Below, piece after piece: positions 1-10,956 of a stretch of DNA of 64,000 bases. Below the pieces are notes generated by a model. That model had not been told where the DNA came from and searched no databases. It saw nothing but the letters and a program-made list of their open reading frames with translations. Position numbers and translations under genes: made by a program. The DNA is from Portunus trituberculatus (taxonomy: Eukaryota > Arthropoda > Malacostraca > Decapoda > Portunidae), in NCBI RefSeq assembly GCF_017591435.1, contig NC_059303.1, forward strand, positions 6,077,860-6,141,859, written 5' to 3'. Numbering within the stretch: position 1 is the first letter of the stretch; the number at the start of each line of letters is the position of its first letter.

Positions 1-367
1 CAGTACATTAATTAGGAATAAAACGTCCCACGCACTGATGGGAATTAAACAAAGCCAGAACTATTATTAGATACTGTTTCATCCATCAGACATTCACAAA
101 CTCAACCTAAAGGAGTAAACATGAAAAAAAACTGTTATTCTCCTCTCTATTTCACGTAAAACGGTCACAGTTACTTTACTATATGGACAAATTCTAGTCC
201 CCTTAAGCAATAGACATGTTTTTGCAAATTCTGACACGTTTTCGCTAATTTTCTCAGTAACTTTACACAGGTTACAGTATTTCTTTCTGGTTTTCATGTA
301 TACTCTCATGACTCCACTGATAGTTCAACAACGGCTCTACATCACCAGCAAGAAACACATCTTTGAA

Positions 368-439
368 CTGACTAATCATCTCTGTAGCCTTTGAACAAAA
401 ACAGTCCTCACGAAAATAAATGTTAGAAAATACGGGCCA
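368..439 (+). mobile_element. Family B repeat, terminal fragment
   Basis: The blocks CTGTAGCCTTTGAA and AAAATACGGGCC match the corresponding end of the family B element best preserved at 62783-62990. Only one end is present. Confidence 0.45.
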
Positions 440-551
440 TTAAGTAAAGTCTAAAATACAAAACAAGTGCCGCGGTGTGACGTCTTCACGGGAAAAGAAA
501 CAAAATAACTTGTCATGGTTCAGTTCACCCAAAACACACGAGTCGTCGGTG

Positions 552-557
<6 letters not shown>

Positions 558-627
<70 letters not shown>
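558..627. repeat. (GA)n microsatellite
   Basis: A pure 70-bp dinucleotide array. Confidence 0.95.
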
Positions 628-629
<2 letters not shown>

Positions 630-1511
630 CAAAATGAACGACACACGGAGACAGGATCACGTTCTGCCGCCTTCACGAACACGTTTGTCTCACTAATTAC
701 CAAGAAAAAGCCTCTCAGAAAGTGTGGGCACAAATATTTACGTCGCACAAAGTTGTCTTTCATTTTTTCAGCTGTGCGGGCTAGCAAGACTGGGAGGCGG
801 GAGGTCGGGCGTGGCGGCGGAGGGCATCGGGCGCTTGCTCCTTCTTGCGCTGACGGGAATGGTTCCTGTTTACTGCGAATCGATACTCGCCGATGTCGGA
901 AAAAAAAGATGGAATGGAGAGTAAGAGAGCTCTAAAGCGATCAGGAGTGAAGGAGGAATATGAGGGGAGTGTAAGAGGACGAGAGTGGAGGATTAAGATG
1001 AAATAAAAAAAAAAGGGGGTAGAAATTAAATGTTTATTAAAGATGACTGATTGACTGACGTGTCTACATTGCGTCAACAAGTGTGATAAAAACTAAATAA
1101 ATAACAAAACAGACTATAAAGAAAAGGTAGACGATACATAATTGCAGGAAAAGGAAAAGGAATAAAAGAAAATGGAGCTAATCAAAAGGAGTTACTTGGA
1201 TGTCTTTCTGTGTGTTGGACAAGTTGATGAAGGAAGGAGGTAAGAGAGACAATGTTGGGAGGAAAGAGTAAGAGAAAGAAAGCGAAAACAAGTATCAAGT
1301 TAGTGACAGTTGTCTTGGGGCGATACGGAATGAGTGCTGGGACTGACGTGGTGTTTGTGTGTTTGTTTGTCTGTTTGTTTATGTGTCTTTCGGTGTTAAA
1401 TATCTTTTGTGTGTATCTTTTAATATCAGATTATTTATTTTGAACAATTGGTAATGTAGATAGCGAAAGAGAATAGTCTTAAAAGGGCAACAAACTACAT
1501 GTACAATCTTT
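628..1511. other. No gene recognised
   Basis: Mixed-composition DNA with a small GC-richer patch near 770-860; purine-rich from about 900 to 1300. No domain-like frame is visible. Confidence 0.6.
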
Positions 1512-1713
1512 TTACCTCTTCAGTACTGAGAGACATTTTTACCTTGAGAGTTGTGTAGGATTAGACCATTTTATTGACATTAGGAAAGGTCTATAGGTCA
1601 ACAGATTAATGGCCAGAGATTTCACTATTTCAATACCAACATTAGTTTCTAACGCTGTATAAAATCATCAGCAGAATAAATATGAAAACACGTCATGGTA
1701 CTGAAGGAGTTAA
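1512..1713 (+). mobile_element. Family A MITE-like element, copy 1
   Basis: This roughly 200-bp segment is alignable end to end with the copies at 2797, 6842 and 46886. It carries the CATTTTTACCTTG left block, the TTAGACCATTTTATTGACAT block and the CGTCATGGTACTGAAGGAG right end. It ends in TTAA; the left end is TTAC instead. The termini are imperfect inverted repeats of about 28 bases. Confidence 0.65.
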
Positions 1714-1959
1714 ATGTAACTTACTTTCTTATAAATTTATCAATATGCAAACTAACTCACGAGGAAAGTGGGTGACAAAGGAACATAGAGAGTAAAAGAG
1801 AATAGTCCAGACAAGGAAGAAGGCAAGAGGAGAAAGAGAAGTAAAGGCATTGGACTAAAGGTGGCTGTGTGATTAAGTATGGGAAGCCTGAGGTAACCCA
1901 TTCTTGTTGTGACCTGTGCAAGATTGTCTCGTGTGAAATATGGATATGAAGGAGGTTAC

Positions 1960-1961
<2 letters not shown>

Positions 1962-1996
<35 letters not shown>
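1962..1996. repeat. (GA)n microsatellite, paired with the TC array at 2082
   Basis: A 35-bp array; the inverted TC array lies 85 bases downstream. Confidence 0.95.
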
Positions 1997-2002
<6 letters not shown>

Positions 2003-2080
2003 AGGGAAAGGCTTTATACTACCATCACTCAATAACAGTAGATATTTATTTACATACATACAAACTATATCTAGCTCTCT

Positions 2081-2081
<1 letters not shown>

Positions 2082-2143
<62 letters not shown>
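2082..2143. repeat. (CT)n microsatellite
   Basis: A 62-bp array, inverted relative to the GA array at 1962-1996. Confidence 0.95.
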
Positions 2144-2147
<4 letters not shown>

Positions 2148-2354
2148 AATGTGTGAGAGCCATGAAGTTCGCAGGGGACAAGTGATCAAGGGATGCGGGA
2201 GTCATGAACTGAGGGAGAGTGAGGGAGAGTGAGGGAGAGAGAGAAGAGTGAGCGAGGGTACAGTTACGATCTTCATATGACCCGGACCGAGGAAGATGAG
2301 GAGTGAGAGGGATTTGAGAGGGGAGTGAGAGAGGAGTAAGAGAGGAAAAACACT

Positions 2355-2356
<2 letters not shown>

Positions 2357-2387
<31 letters not shown>
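2357..2387. repeat. (CT)n microsatellite
   Basis: A 31-bp array following a 140-bp GA-rich, GAGGGAGAGT-repeating segment (about 2212-2350). Confidence 0.9.
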
Positions 2388-2390
<3 letters not shown>

Positions 2391-2680
2391 CATCTGCAGG
2401 GGATAAAAGCTTTTGGTTGTGGCGGAAGCTGAGGTGAGGATCATCCACGCAGCATCCGCTCTGCCTCTCCCTCTCCTTCCCATTCCCCACTCTCCCCTCC
2501 CACCCTCCAACTCCCTACCTCCCTTCCAAACTCCTCTCCCCTCATTCGAACACGACGTTGCCACATTTCCTTCCGTTGACTTTTCCTCGTGTACCTTTGC
2601 AATGAATGTAGTTTCCTGTATCCCTCAACACGCCTAACCAGTGACGCTATACTGATCCACTTCTGCCCGAGTTCATGTTA

Positions 2681-2796
2681 CCTTTAAATGGCTCTAGTTG
2701 AAGTTATATTGTATTTTTAAGGGTGCTTTAATGGTTCAAGTGAGATATTAACAAGATTTCTACATTGCTAGGAGAGAAACACTCTTGAAACTCTTA
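2681..2796 (+). mobile_element. Family B repeat, left part, interrupted by family A
   Basis: The segment aligns by eye with the middle of the 62.8-kb copy, sharing TAGTTGAAGTTA and GAGAAACACTCTTGAAA blocks. Family A copy 2 follows directly at its TTAA. The remaining end of the element appears after it at 3010-3037, with GAGAATACGGTCCC. Confidence 0.5.
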
Positions 2797-3009
2797 TTAA
2801 CTCTTTAGTACCATGACGCGTTTCCCTATTCATTCTGCTTAGTATTTGATGATTTTCGACAGCTTCAGAAACTGATGTGGACGATTAAAATAGTTAAGAC
2901 TGTGGCCATTAATCTTCTGACCTCCAGACACCCTTCCTAATGTCAATAAAATGGTCTAATCGTACACAAATCGCAAGGTAAAAATACGTTCCAGTACAGA
3001 AAGGGTTAA
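2797..3009 (-). mobile_element. Family A MITE-like element, copy 2 (intact TTAA ends)
   Basis: This 213-bp copy is bounded by TTAA on both sides and starts TTAACTCTTTAGTAC, ending GAAAGGGTTAA. The two ends are imperfect inverted repeats of roughly 28 bases. The combination of TTAA target and CCCTTT terminus resembles piggyBac-type non-autonomous elements. It is inverted relative to the other three copies and sits inside a family B element. Confidence 0.7.
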
Positions 3010-3037
3010 TGATTTTTGTGGATGAGAATACGGTCCC
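3010..3037 (+). mobile_element. Family B repeat, right remnant after the family A insertion
   Basis: The short block GAGAATACGGTCCC resembles the family B terminus (AAAATACGGGCC at 427-438). Its position just past family A suggests a single element split by insertion. Confidence 0.35.
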
Positions 3038-3346
3038 CTCAAAAAAATATATTGAAAGTAGACTCATAGTTAAATAAATAAATACAAAAAAACTCTTATT
3101 TCCTTGCGAAGATTAGAAAGATAATTCAACTTGATTATGTGGAAAGTAACACTGATTCTGGCTCACGATGAACTGCTAGTGCTGGTTGAGTTGCTTGCAG
3201 TGAAGGGGAAGACCCGCAAGTAACATGAGATAGAGGCACTAAAACTTCTAGGTAAGAGGTAAAAGTCAAAGCGCAGCAGATACTCATCCTTTGACACGAA
3301 AGAAGGGATGAAAGTCACTAGAAACTCAAAGGGTAGGGTCCGTGTG

Positions 3347-3350
<4 letters not shown>

Positions 3351-3412
<62 letters not shown>
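3351..3412. repeat. (GA)n microsatellite, paired with the TC array at 3467
   Basis: A 62-bp array. A short GT run follows at 3417-3431, and an inverted TC array lies 54 bases away. Confidence 0.95.
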
Positions 3413-3417
<5 letters not shown>

Positions 3418-3463
3418 TGTGTGTGTGTGTGGGGTGAGGTCAGGATGGCTTGACAGATTCATT

Positions 3464-3466
<3 letters not shown>

Positions 3467-3522
<56 letters not shown>
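3467..3522. repeat. (TC)n microsatellite
   Basis: A 56-bp array, the inverted partner of 3351-3412. Confidence 0.95.
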
Positions 3523-3525
<3 letters not shown>

Positions 3526-4710
3526 CTCTTTCTCCAAACAAACATACAGAATAAACTGATTTCTAAGGTGGCCAGTCAATGAAAGATCTAGGAAATGCAT
3601 ATCCCATATACGTTTTTTAGGTTCATTTCTGGATTTTCTTCATGGATAAGGAAGAAAAAAAATCAATAGAAAAGAAAAGTAGTCATTGTAGTTCCGTTTA
3701 CCGCCACTTACCATTTAATCTAGACACCCAACCCTCTGATTTGCTATAAGGTATGTAAATCTGTAAACATATCGTAAGCAAATGTCAATGGCGGATATAT
3801 AAGAAAATGTAATGTACCAAATATTCTTGATTTCTTTTCATAAAATACACATAAACTTCATAGCTATGCATTACAAATATTGGAAAATTAAACCCAAACA
3901 TCAGTACTATCACGTCAACAACCATGGCAAACTGGGGGAATCAACTAACAAAAAAAAAATAAATAAATTAGACTCATCGGATGAAAAAAAATAAGAGAAA
4001 AAATAATCATATTCAAAACGCAGTGAAGGCGATCAAACTGAAATGAGAGGAAGGCAGGAGGGAGGGACGCATCCACTTGAGTCTGCAGAGAGGCAGCGAA
4101 GAGGGAGAGACTGCATGACTCTTGATGACTGGGAACCAAACCCGCAGCACTCAAATAGCCATGCAGTCACCGCCGCGCACGAGGGGGGCTGAGTAACTGC
4201 CGGAGAAGAGGACAAATAAACAGGGGATCCCCAAGAATTATTACCAGGGGGCCAAATAAGCAAGTGAGGCAAAAATGTATATAAACAAATGAAGGTTAGG
4301 GGTCGAGCGTCACCTGTTGATCCGTAAACAGGAAGATGATGGGGAGGCAAAAGGGACGCCAAGGAAGCCACGGGAGAGGGAGTGAGAGAGGGGAAGGACG
4401 AGGCGGTGAAGACTTCTCAAAGGATCAAAGGCATGAAGTGACTGTCAATTGAGCAAAAGATTCTTGAAAGAGAATCAGGATATAGATAATATACTTTTTC
4501 TAATTTTCTTTTAAATTGAAAAAAAAAAATCCTTATATTGGTTAACTATAAAAAAACATGGATGAGGTTTATGTTCAAATGACAAGATGTGTTGAAGTCT
4601 TTATCACTACACACAGACTGCACTATTTACCTTTTGCGTCTAATTTGCAAGGAGTTGTAAAAAAGACTCTAATTTAGCACATGTAGGACCGTGGATTCAA
4701 TTATATGAGT

Positions 4711-4715
<5 letters not shown>

Positions 4716-4776
<61 letters not shown>
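4716..4776. repeat. (GT)n microsatellite
   Basis: A pure 61-bp dinucleotide array. Confidence 0.95.
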
Positions 4777-4779
<3 letters not shown>

Positions 4780-4933
4780 CATCAGTACGAACAGGTGTGG
4801 CAGGTAAGAACCAGTGAGGCAAGACTTTCCCGCTTACCCACGGCAGCCAACACGGAACATAGGAAGAAGAGAGTAGAGGAAGACTCCCACCGTCCCCCTG
4901 CCAGTCCGTCCCTTCACACCGTCAGAGAAGGAA

Positions 4934-4956
4934 GCGGCAGCGGCGGCGGCGGCGGC
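4934..4956. repeat. Short (GGC)n tract
   Basis: About seven GGC-type triplets in a locally GC-rich stretch. Confidence 0.8.
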
Positions 4957-5480
4957 ACATCTTCTACATACAAGTCATGCGGGCAACTTACTCGCAAACT
5001 TACAAGTACAGAGCGTCGGAACTTTGGATACCACTTACCAAACAACAGCTCATGACCCTCGACCTGAACTCAGCAGCTGCAGGACACCAGCTGTGTGGTA
5101 AACTCAACAAAATTGAATCAGCTGGTTTCCCTCGACAGCTGAAGGGAGACAAATTACGCAGGGGAGTTTGGGGGAAAGGAAGAAAAAGGGAGGAGAGGGG
5201 GAAGTGAAGGTAGAGTGAACACGAGAGAGAGAGAGAGTTTGTGCGTTTCCGACCACCACCCACACCTTGTAAATGTATAACTGCTCCCGATCACCAGAGG
5301 CTAAAAATACACGGGATAATAAACTTCACAGGATCACTAAAATAGACACGTTTGGTCCCGGCAGGTGGAGGTGTGAGGGGCGGAAGAGAAGAGGAGGAGG
5401 AAGGGAGAGGGGTAAAAAGTGAGAAAGAGAGAAAGAGTGAAAGAGAGAGGCACCAAATGACGTAGCGCAGGAAGTGAAAG

Positions 5481-5485
<5 letters not shown>

Positions 5486-5574
<89 letters not shown>
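5486..5574. repeat. (GA)n microsatellite
   Basis: An 89-bp array within a broader purine-rich stretch from about 5370. Confidence 0.95.
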
Positions 5575-6549
<975 letters not shown>

Positions 6550-6732
6550 TAGCAAAAACAAAAGAATGAAAGAAATTACAGTCTCATACGTGATTTGAAA
6601 GACACAACCGCAGGCAACACTGAGGAGAGAAAAGTTTATCCCAAGAAATAAACTTTTTTTCAGGCTTGAAATCATAACTTGTGCAGAAGAAGAGACTTTA
6701 ATAACAGAAGGAATGCCACTATGATATTAGAC

Positions 6733-6841
6733 TCGTACTCCGAAACGCTTCGCTCCATAAATGTAATTAGATTTCAGTTATTTCTCCTGTTAATAATGTT
6801 GAAATCATGTTAATATATGACTAGAAGCATAAAAAGCACTC
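6733..6841 (-). mobile_element. Family B repeat, second copy interrupted by family A
   Basis: The blocks ACTCCGAAACGCTTCGCTC, TTCTCCTGTTA and GACTAGAAGCATAAAAAGCA match the reverse complement of the 62.8-kb copy (terminus, and the CTTCTAGTG/GTAAAAACACT region). Family A copy 3 begins at the next TTAA. A possible continuation after it near 7062-7130 is weak. Confidence 0.45.
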
Positions 6842-7061
6842 TTAACGTCTTTAATATTAGGATACATTTTTACCTTGCGATTTGTGTACGATTAGACCAT
6901 TTTATTGACATTAGAATGGGTCCATGGAGTTCAGAAGATTAATGGCTGCAGTCTTCACTATGTTAATCCCCAACATAAGTTTCTGAAGCTGTATAAAGTC
7001 ACCAGATAGTAAGCAGAATGAATATGGAAACGCGTCATGGTACTCACTACTCAAGGGGTAA
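6842..7061 (+). mobile_element. Family A MITE-like element, copy 3
   Basis: It starts TTAACGTCTTTAATATTAGG and shares the ATTAGACCATTTTATTGACA core and the CGCGTCATGGTACTCACTA right block with the other copies. The right terminus is degraded to GGGGTAAA. It interrupts a family B element. Confidence 0.65.
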
Positions 7062-8081
7062 AAAATCCCTTGTCATTTCAATTAGAAGGAAAATTGTGTT
7101 TGAATCTGGTTTTCAGTGCCAAGTTCCAATGGTTGTATTTGAATGTTACCAGATAAGACACGACCACCCTCATCACACAGCCTCACACTTTGTTTACCTG
7201 GACGAGTGTCTGATGCAAACAATCACACTAAGTACTCGCTCATTTTCTTGTTTACCTACAGTGATGATTCCACTACCAGACATGTTGCTTCTTTCGCTGT
7301 TCATTGTTTTTTCTGTTGTCCTCCTTTTTTTTTTATCATCGTCGTTTCCTATGCATTCTTTTATCTCTCCCTCCTTATCCCATTCATCGTCGTCCTCTTC
7401 GTCCTTTGTTGTCGTCTTCATTGTCTTCCTTCATGTCTACTTTTATTTTATTTTCTCGTCCCAATGAAACTTTCTAATTCTTAACTTCTTTTCACATCTG
7501 CTGTCTTCGGTTTTTTTCCTCTCTCCTTCTCGTTAATTGATTTCACTCTCCTCTATTTCCTCTATTTTTCCTAGTTTCCCTCAATTACTTTCTCCTTTAT
7601 TTGCCTTTGTGGTGGTGTTTTTCCTTCTCCTACTCCTCCTTTACCTCTCCTACCTCATCAACTCCTTCTCTTCTCTCCACATTAAGTAGAGGGATAAGTG
7701 TATGGGGTTAATGTGTTTTTAATGTTTTATTCGTCTGCTTGGATTAAAAACAGGTGCTGGTCTTCCTAATCCTGAGAGTCTCCTGCTGTAGAGACGATGA
7801 GCCTATCTCCCTACTCTGCTGCTTTTTATTTTGCTATTATTTTTTGCTGTATTTCATTCTTCTGTTATTTTGTCTTGATTTTATTCTTCGTTACTATCCT
7901 TATCGTTATCAACACCATCACCACTACTATTACATTTCTTTTTTTTTTTTTTATGCAACATTATCCTAAGCATCACCATTGTCACCATCATCACTACCAC
8001 CATCGCTACCATATTTTACTAATAAAACACAATATTCTTGAAAAAATAGGAAACATTGAAGATTACACCAATTCACACACG

Positions 8082-8089
<8 letters not shown>

Positions 8090-8151
<62 letters not shown>
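8090..8151. repeat. (CA)n microsatellite
   Basis: A 62-bp array preceded by an interrupted CA stretch. Confidence 0.95.
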
Positions 8152-8152
<1 letters not shown>

Positions 8153-8183
8153 CAGTCAGGTACGTTCATTTTCTTCTTCAAAT

Positions 8184-8280
8184 TATCATTATTATTAGTA
8201 TCGTTATTATTATTATCATTATCATTATTATTATTATCATTATGATTATTACTATTATTATTATCATCATTATAGTCATC
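8184..8280. repeat. Imperfect (ATT/ATC)n tract
   Basis: About 97 bp of mixed ATT and ATC triplets, between a CA and a TC array. Confidence 0.85.
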
Positions 8281-8307
8281 AAGTGAGATTCTTGGTTGTG
8301 TCTGTTG

Positions 8308-8311
<4 letters not shown>

Positions 8312-8363
<52 letters not shown>
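8312..8363. repeat. (TC)n microsatellite
   Basis: A 52-bp array. Confidence 0.95.
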
Positions 8364-8367
<4 letters not shown>

Positions 8368-9749
8368 CATTCCACACACAGAAAAACAGCAGCCGCCACT
8401 CACCCGCGAGTCTTAGACAAGGTTGAAAAAATCACATTATGAATTTTCCATTAAACATATATAGCAGAGGGGCGCTTCCTCTCCCGCTCTCATCCATCTC
8501 TGCCTTACATCCGGTGAGTGGAGGTAAATTTCCCCTACCCACCTCTCTCTCCCCCTTCATCGTTCCCTGTATCACCAGTTCCCCCTAGGGGTGGTGGTGG
8601 GGAGGAATGGTGATGGGTACTGAGTTAATCATATATCACGAGTTAAGTAGCGGGGTGACGAATGAGACTATAGTGGTTGTGTCTGGTGTGGTGGTGGTGG
8701 TACTGTTGTGAGGAGTGGGGGGAGATACTTGTGTTGTTGTGGCGTGAATGGCTGCAATACCGAGGTTATATAAATACAAAACCTGTTCAATATTTATTGG
8801 AATCTGAACAAAATGAAATTTTCTTTTCCTTACAAACATAACGTAACCTTCCACATGATACTATATAATATACTTCCCGCCCATAACTCTTGAAAAAAAA
8901 AATCTTAGACTACCAAAAGCACCATTATATATTATTATATCCTCTGCAATTAATAACTTTCAATTTGAAGAAAATATGATTGTGGTCACTTTTCTGAACA
9001 ACCTGACCAATTTCGTGTGGTAGCCAAGGGGATTTATAATTTTCTAGGAAAATAACTATATAAACAACAACATTGATCATAACAACTTTTACAAAATATC
9101 AAAATTACAAGCAGAAGCGCTAGCAGCACGTCTTGTAAGGCTTGCTCTCAGAATTTGAATACCATTCCCGTATGAAAATGAATGCAGTTTCTTGTACCTG
9201 GTTGAGTCGTGGCGGGCGAGGGTAGTGCTGGCAGCTGCCTCAGCCACGAGGCCGAGGCTGCTGCACAACACTTCCCGGCCTCCTCGGCGCCTCCTCCCAC
9301 CCTTCTAGCAATACAATTAAAGACGCCTCAACTAACAGCCCAAGGAAACATCCCATACGCATCTTATTTAAATAACTTTATCAACATTACTGTTATTAAT
9401 GAACTCTTACACGGCGATCTCTTCCGGAGACTCGATGGGCGACTCTCCCAACATGCTGACGTCTTTAATTTCACCCAACAAAGAGGACCCTGGCGGTGAG
9501 GAGGCCGGTCTCCACGGCGGGCCATCGGTGTTACAAACCTCGCTAACTTTAATGAATTTCAATATAAGATATAAGATACATTTTCCCTTGAGCACCTGAC
9601 CAGGTAACCAACTCGCTGTAAGTGATCAACACAAGATATACGTACGAAGGTCTGGCCGCGTCAAGGGAACACTAGTAATGGGACCAAGCAGTAAGTGTAT
9701 AAAATATCTCGGTATTCACTAAGGCTAATAATATACTCAGTGTCTAATT

Positions 9750-9890
9750 ACCGGCGGCGGCCCATCCCAAGGCCGAGCGGGAGCCGCGCGGACAGCTGGA
9801 GACCACTGGAGTACTGTATTGCCCCACAGCACGCCGGCTCGCCCCCAGCCCGCCCCGCCCCGCCCCGCTCCCTCAGCGCCACCGGTAACT
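9750..9890. promoter_or_regulatory. GC-rich island with repeated CCCCGC boxes
   Basis: A short island of very high GC contains tandem CCCGCCCCG-type boxes near 9850-9870, similar to Sp1/KLF-type GC boxes. It lies about 1.1 kb past the 3' end of the only gene. A GGTAAC donor-like sequence follows at about 9882. It could be a promoter or first exon of a plus-strand transcript, or simply a GC-rich patch; no ORF of substance starts there. Confidence 0.25.
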
Positions 9891-9900
9891 ATGCAGGTTG

Positions 9901-10956
9901 GTGGGTGATGTCCAAGGAATATAAACTGAGATATACATTTGTTTTATGGTAACAACAAACAACAAGCAACAACGGCTTCAGTCCGAGGCTGCCACGGGAG
10001 AAACCAGGGCGGGTGGGCCAAGCGGTGGCGGCGCTGCTCGACGAGTGATATTCGAGGAATACGGCCTTAATACACATGGGCGAGTGCTTAGTTACCCACA
10101 AAAATACTTTCAAATTCTGGCCTAGAGCCCTACACTGCATCCACATGAAGCTTAGTATCCTCTCTTGTAACTCGGTACGAAATATGAACCACCATGAACC
10201 AATGGGCGAAGTTCACCGTCAACTCTTCAGGTCACATTCCAGGAAGCAGGAAAAGAAAATAAACCAGATTGTTGTGGCATCAAACACAAAAGGCCTTTTG
10301 TACTGCAGCAACAGAACGAGAGGGCCGAGGTGGTGCCGGGTGCAGGGGCGAGGCCTTGCCCCTGATATGCTCATAAAAATACAACGGTGGACACAACCAA
10401 TCATTCTGCTGACCCACAAAGAATGCTCAGCCACGGATTTGTACTCATGGAATATGTATAGATCTTTCTAAACACAATTATGGGAAATAAGTTATCCTTA
10501 TAAAACTCGATAATTTTAGAAAGCAATTAAATTTTGTCAATGCGTGCGACTGGCATGGCTGGAGCCTTGAGAGAGCATTGCAGGTGACTAACTCATCAAT
10601 TCACGGCGGATGTCTGCGCACTGCACCGCCAGACTGCTGGTGGCCGGGGAGGAGGTTCATTGTAGCACGTTTGAGTCTGTACAGGATAGTCATGGTATTT
10701 GTAATGAGCGTGGGTCATCGTTATGAATGGTTGCTACCTTTTGATTGACAGTGGAAAATAATATGGGTAATGTGGCCATGATTTAAGTAACATGATATAT
10801 ACAACGAGTCAGCCGAGACGTGTGTTTCTGATCGCTGTCCAACACTAAGTCACTACTGGATGAAGACTAGGTAACGTCTGGGACAAGAATTATGGACTAG
10901 AAAAAAATAACGATAAATACAAAGGATGGAACTGGTACCAGTGAGTGATCTACACG
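9901..10956 (-). other. Region downstream of the coding gene, possible 3' UTR
   Basis: About 1 kb after the stop codon lacks microsatellites and has no other gene. It may include the 3' UTR, but I did not find an AATAAA on the minus strand close to the stop codon, so the transcript end is unassigned. Confidence 0.25.

Larger units (their letters stand above)
3523..5485. other. No gene recognised
   Basis: AT-rich to about 4010, then a GC-richer stretch at 4030-4400 and again at 4780-5160. The short frames there show no recognisable motif. Confidence 0.5.
7131..9749. other. No gene recognised; simple-sequence rich
   Basis: T/C-rich sequence from 7300 to 7680, then the 8.1-8.4 kb microsatellites, then AT-rich DNA to 9180. 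The 9200-9300 stretch is GC-richer without a supported gene. Confidence 0.5.
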
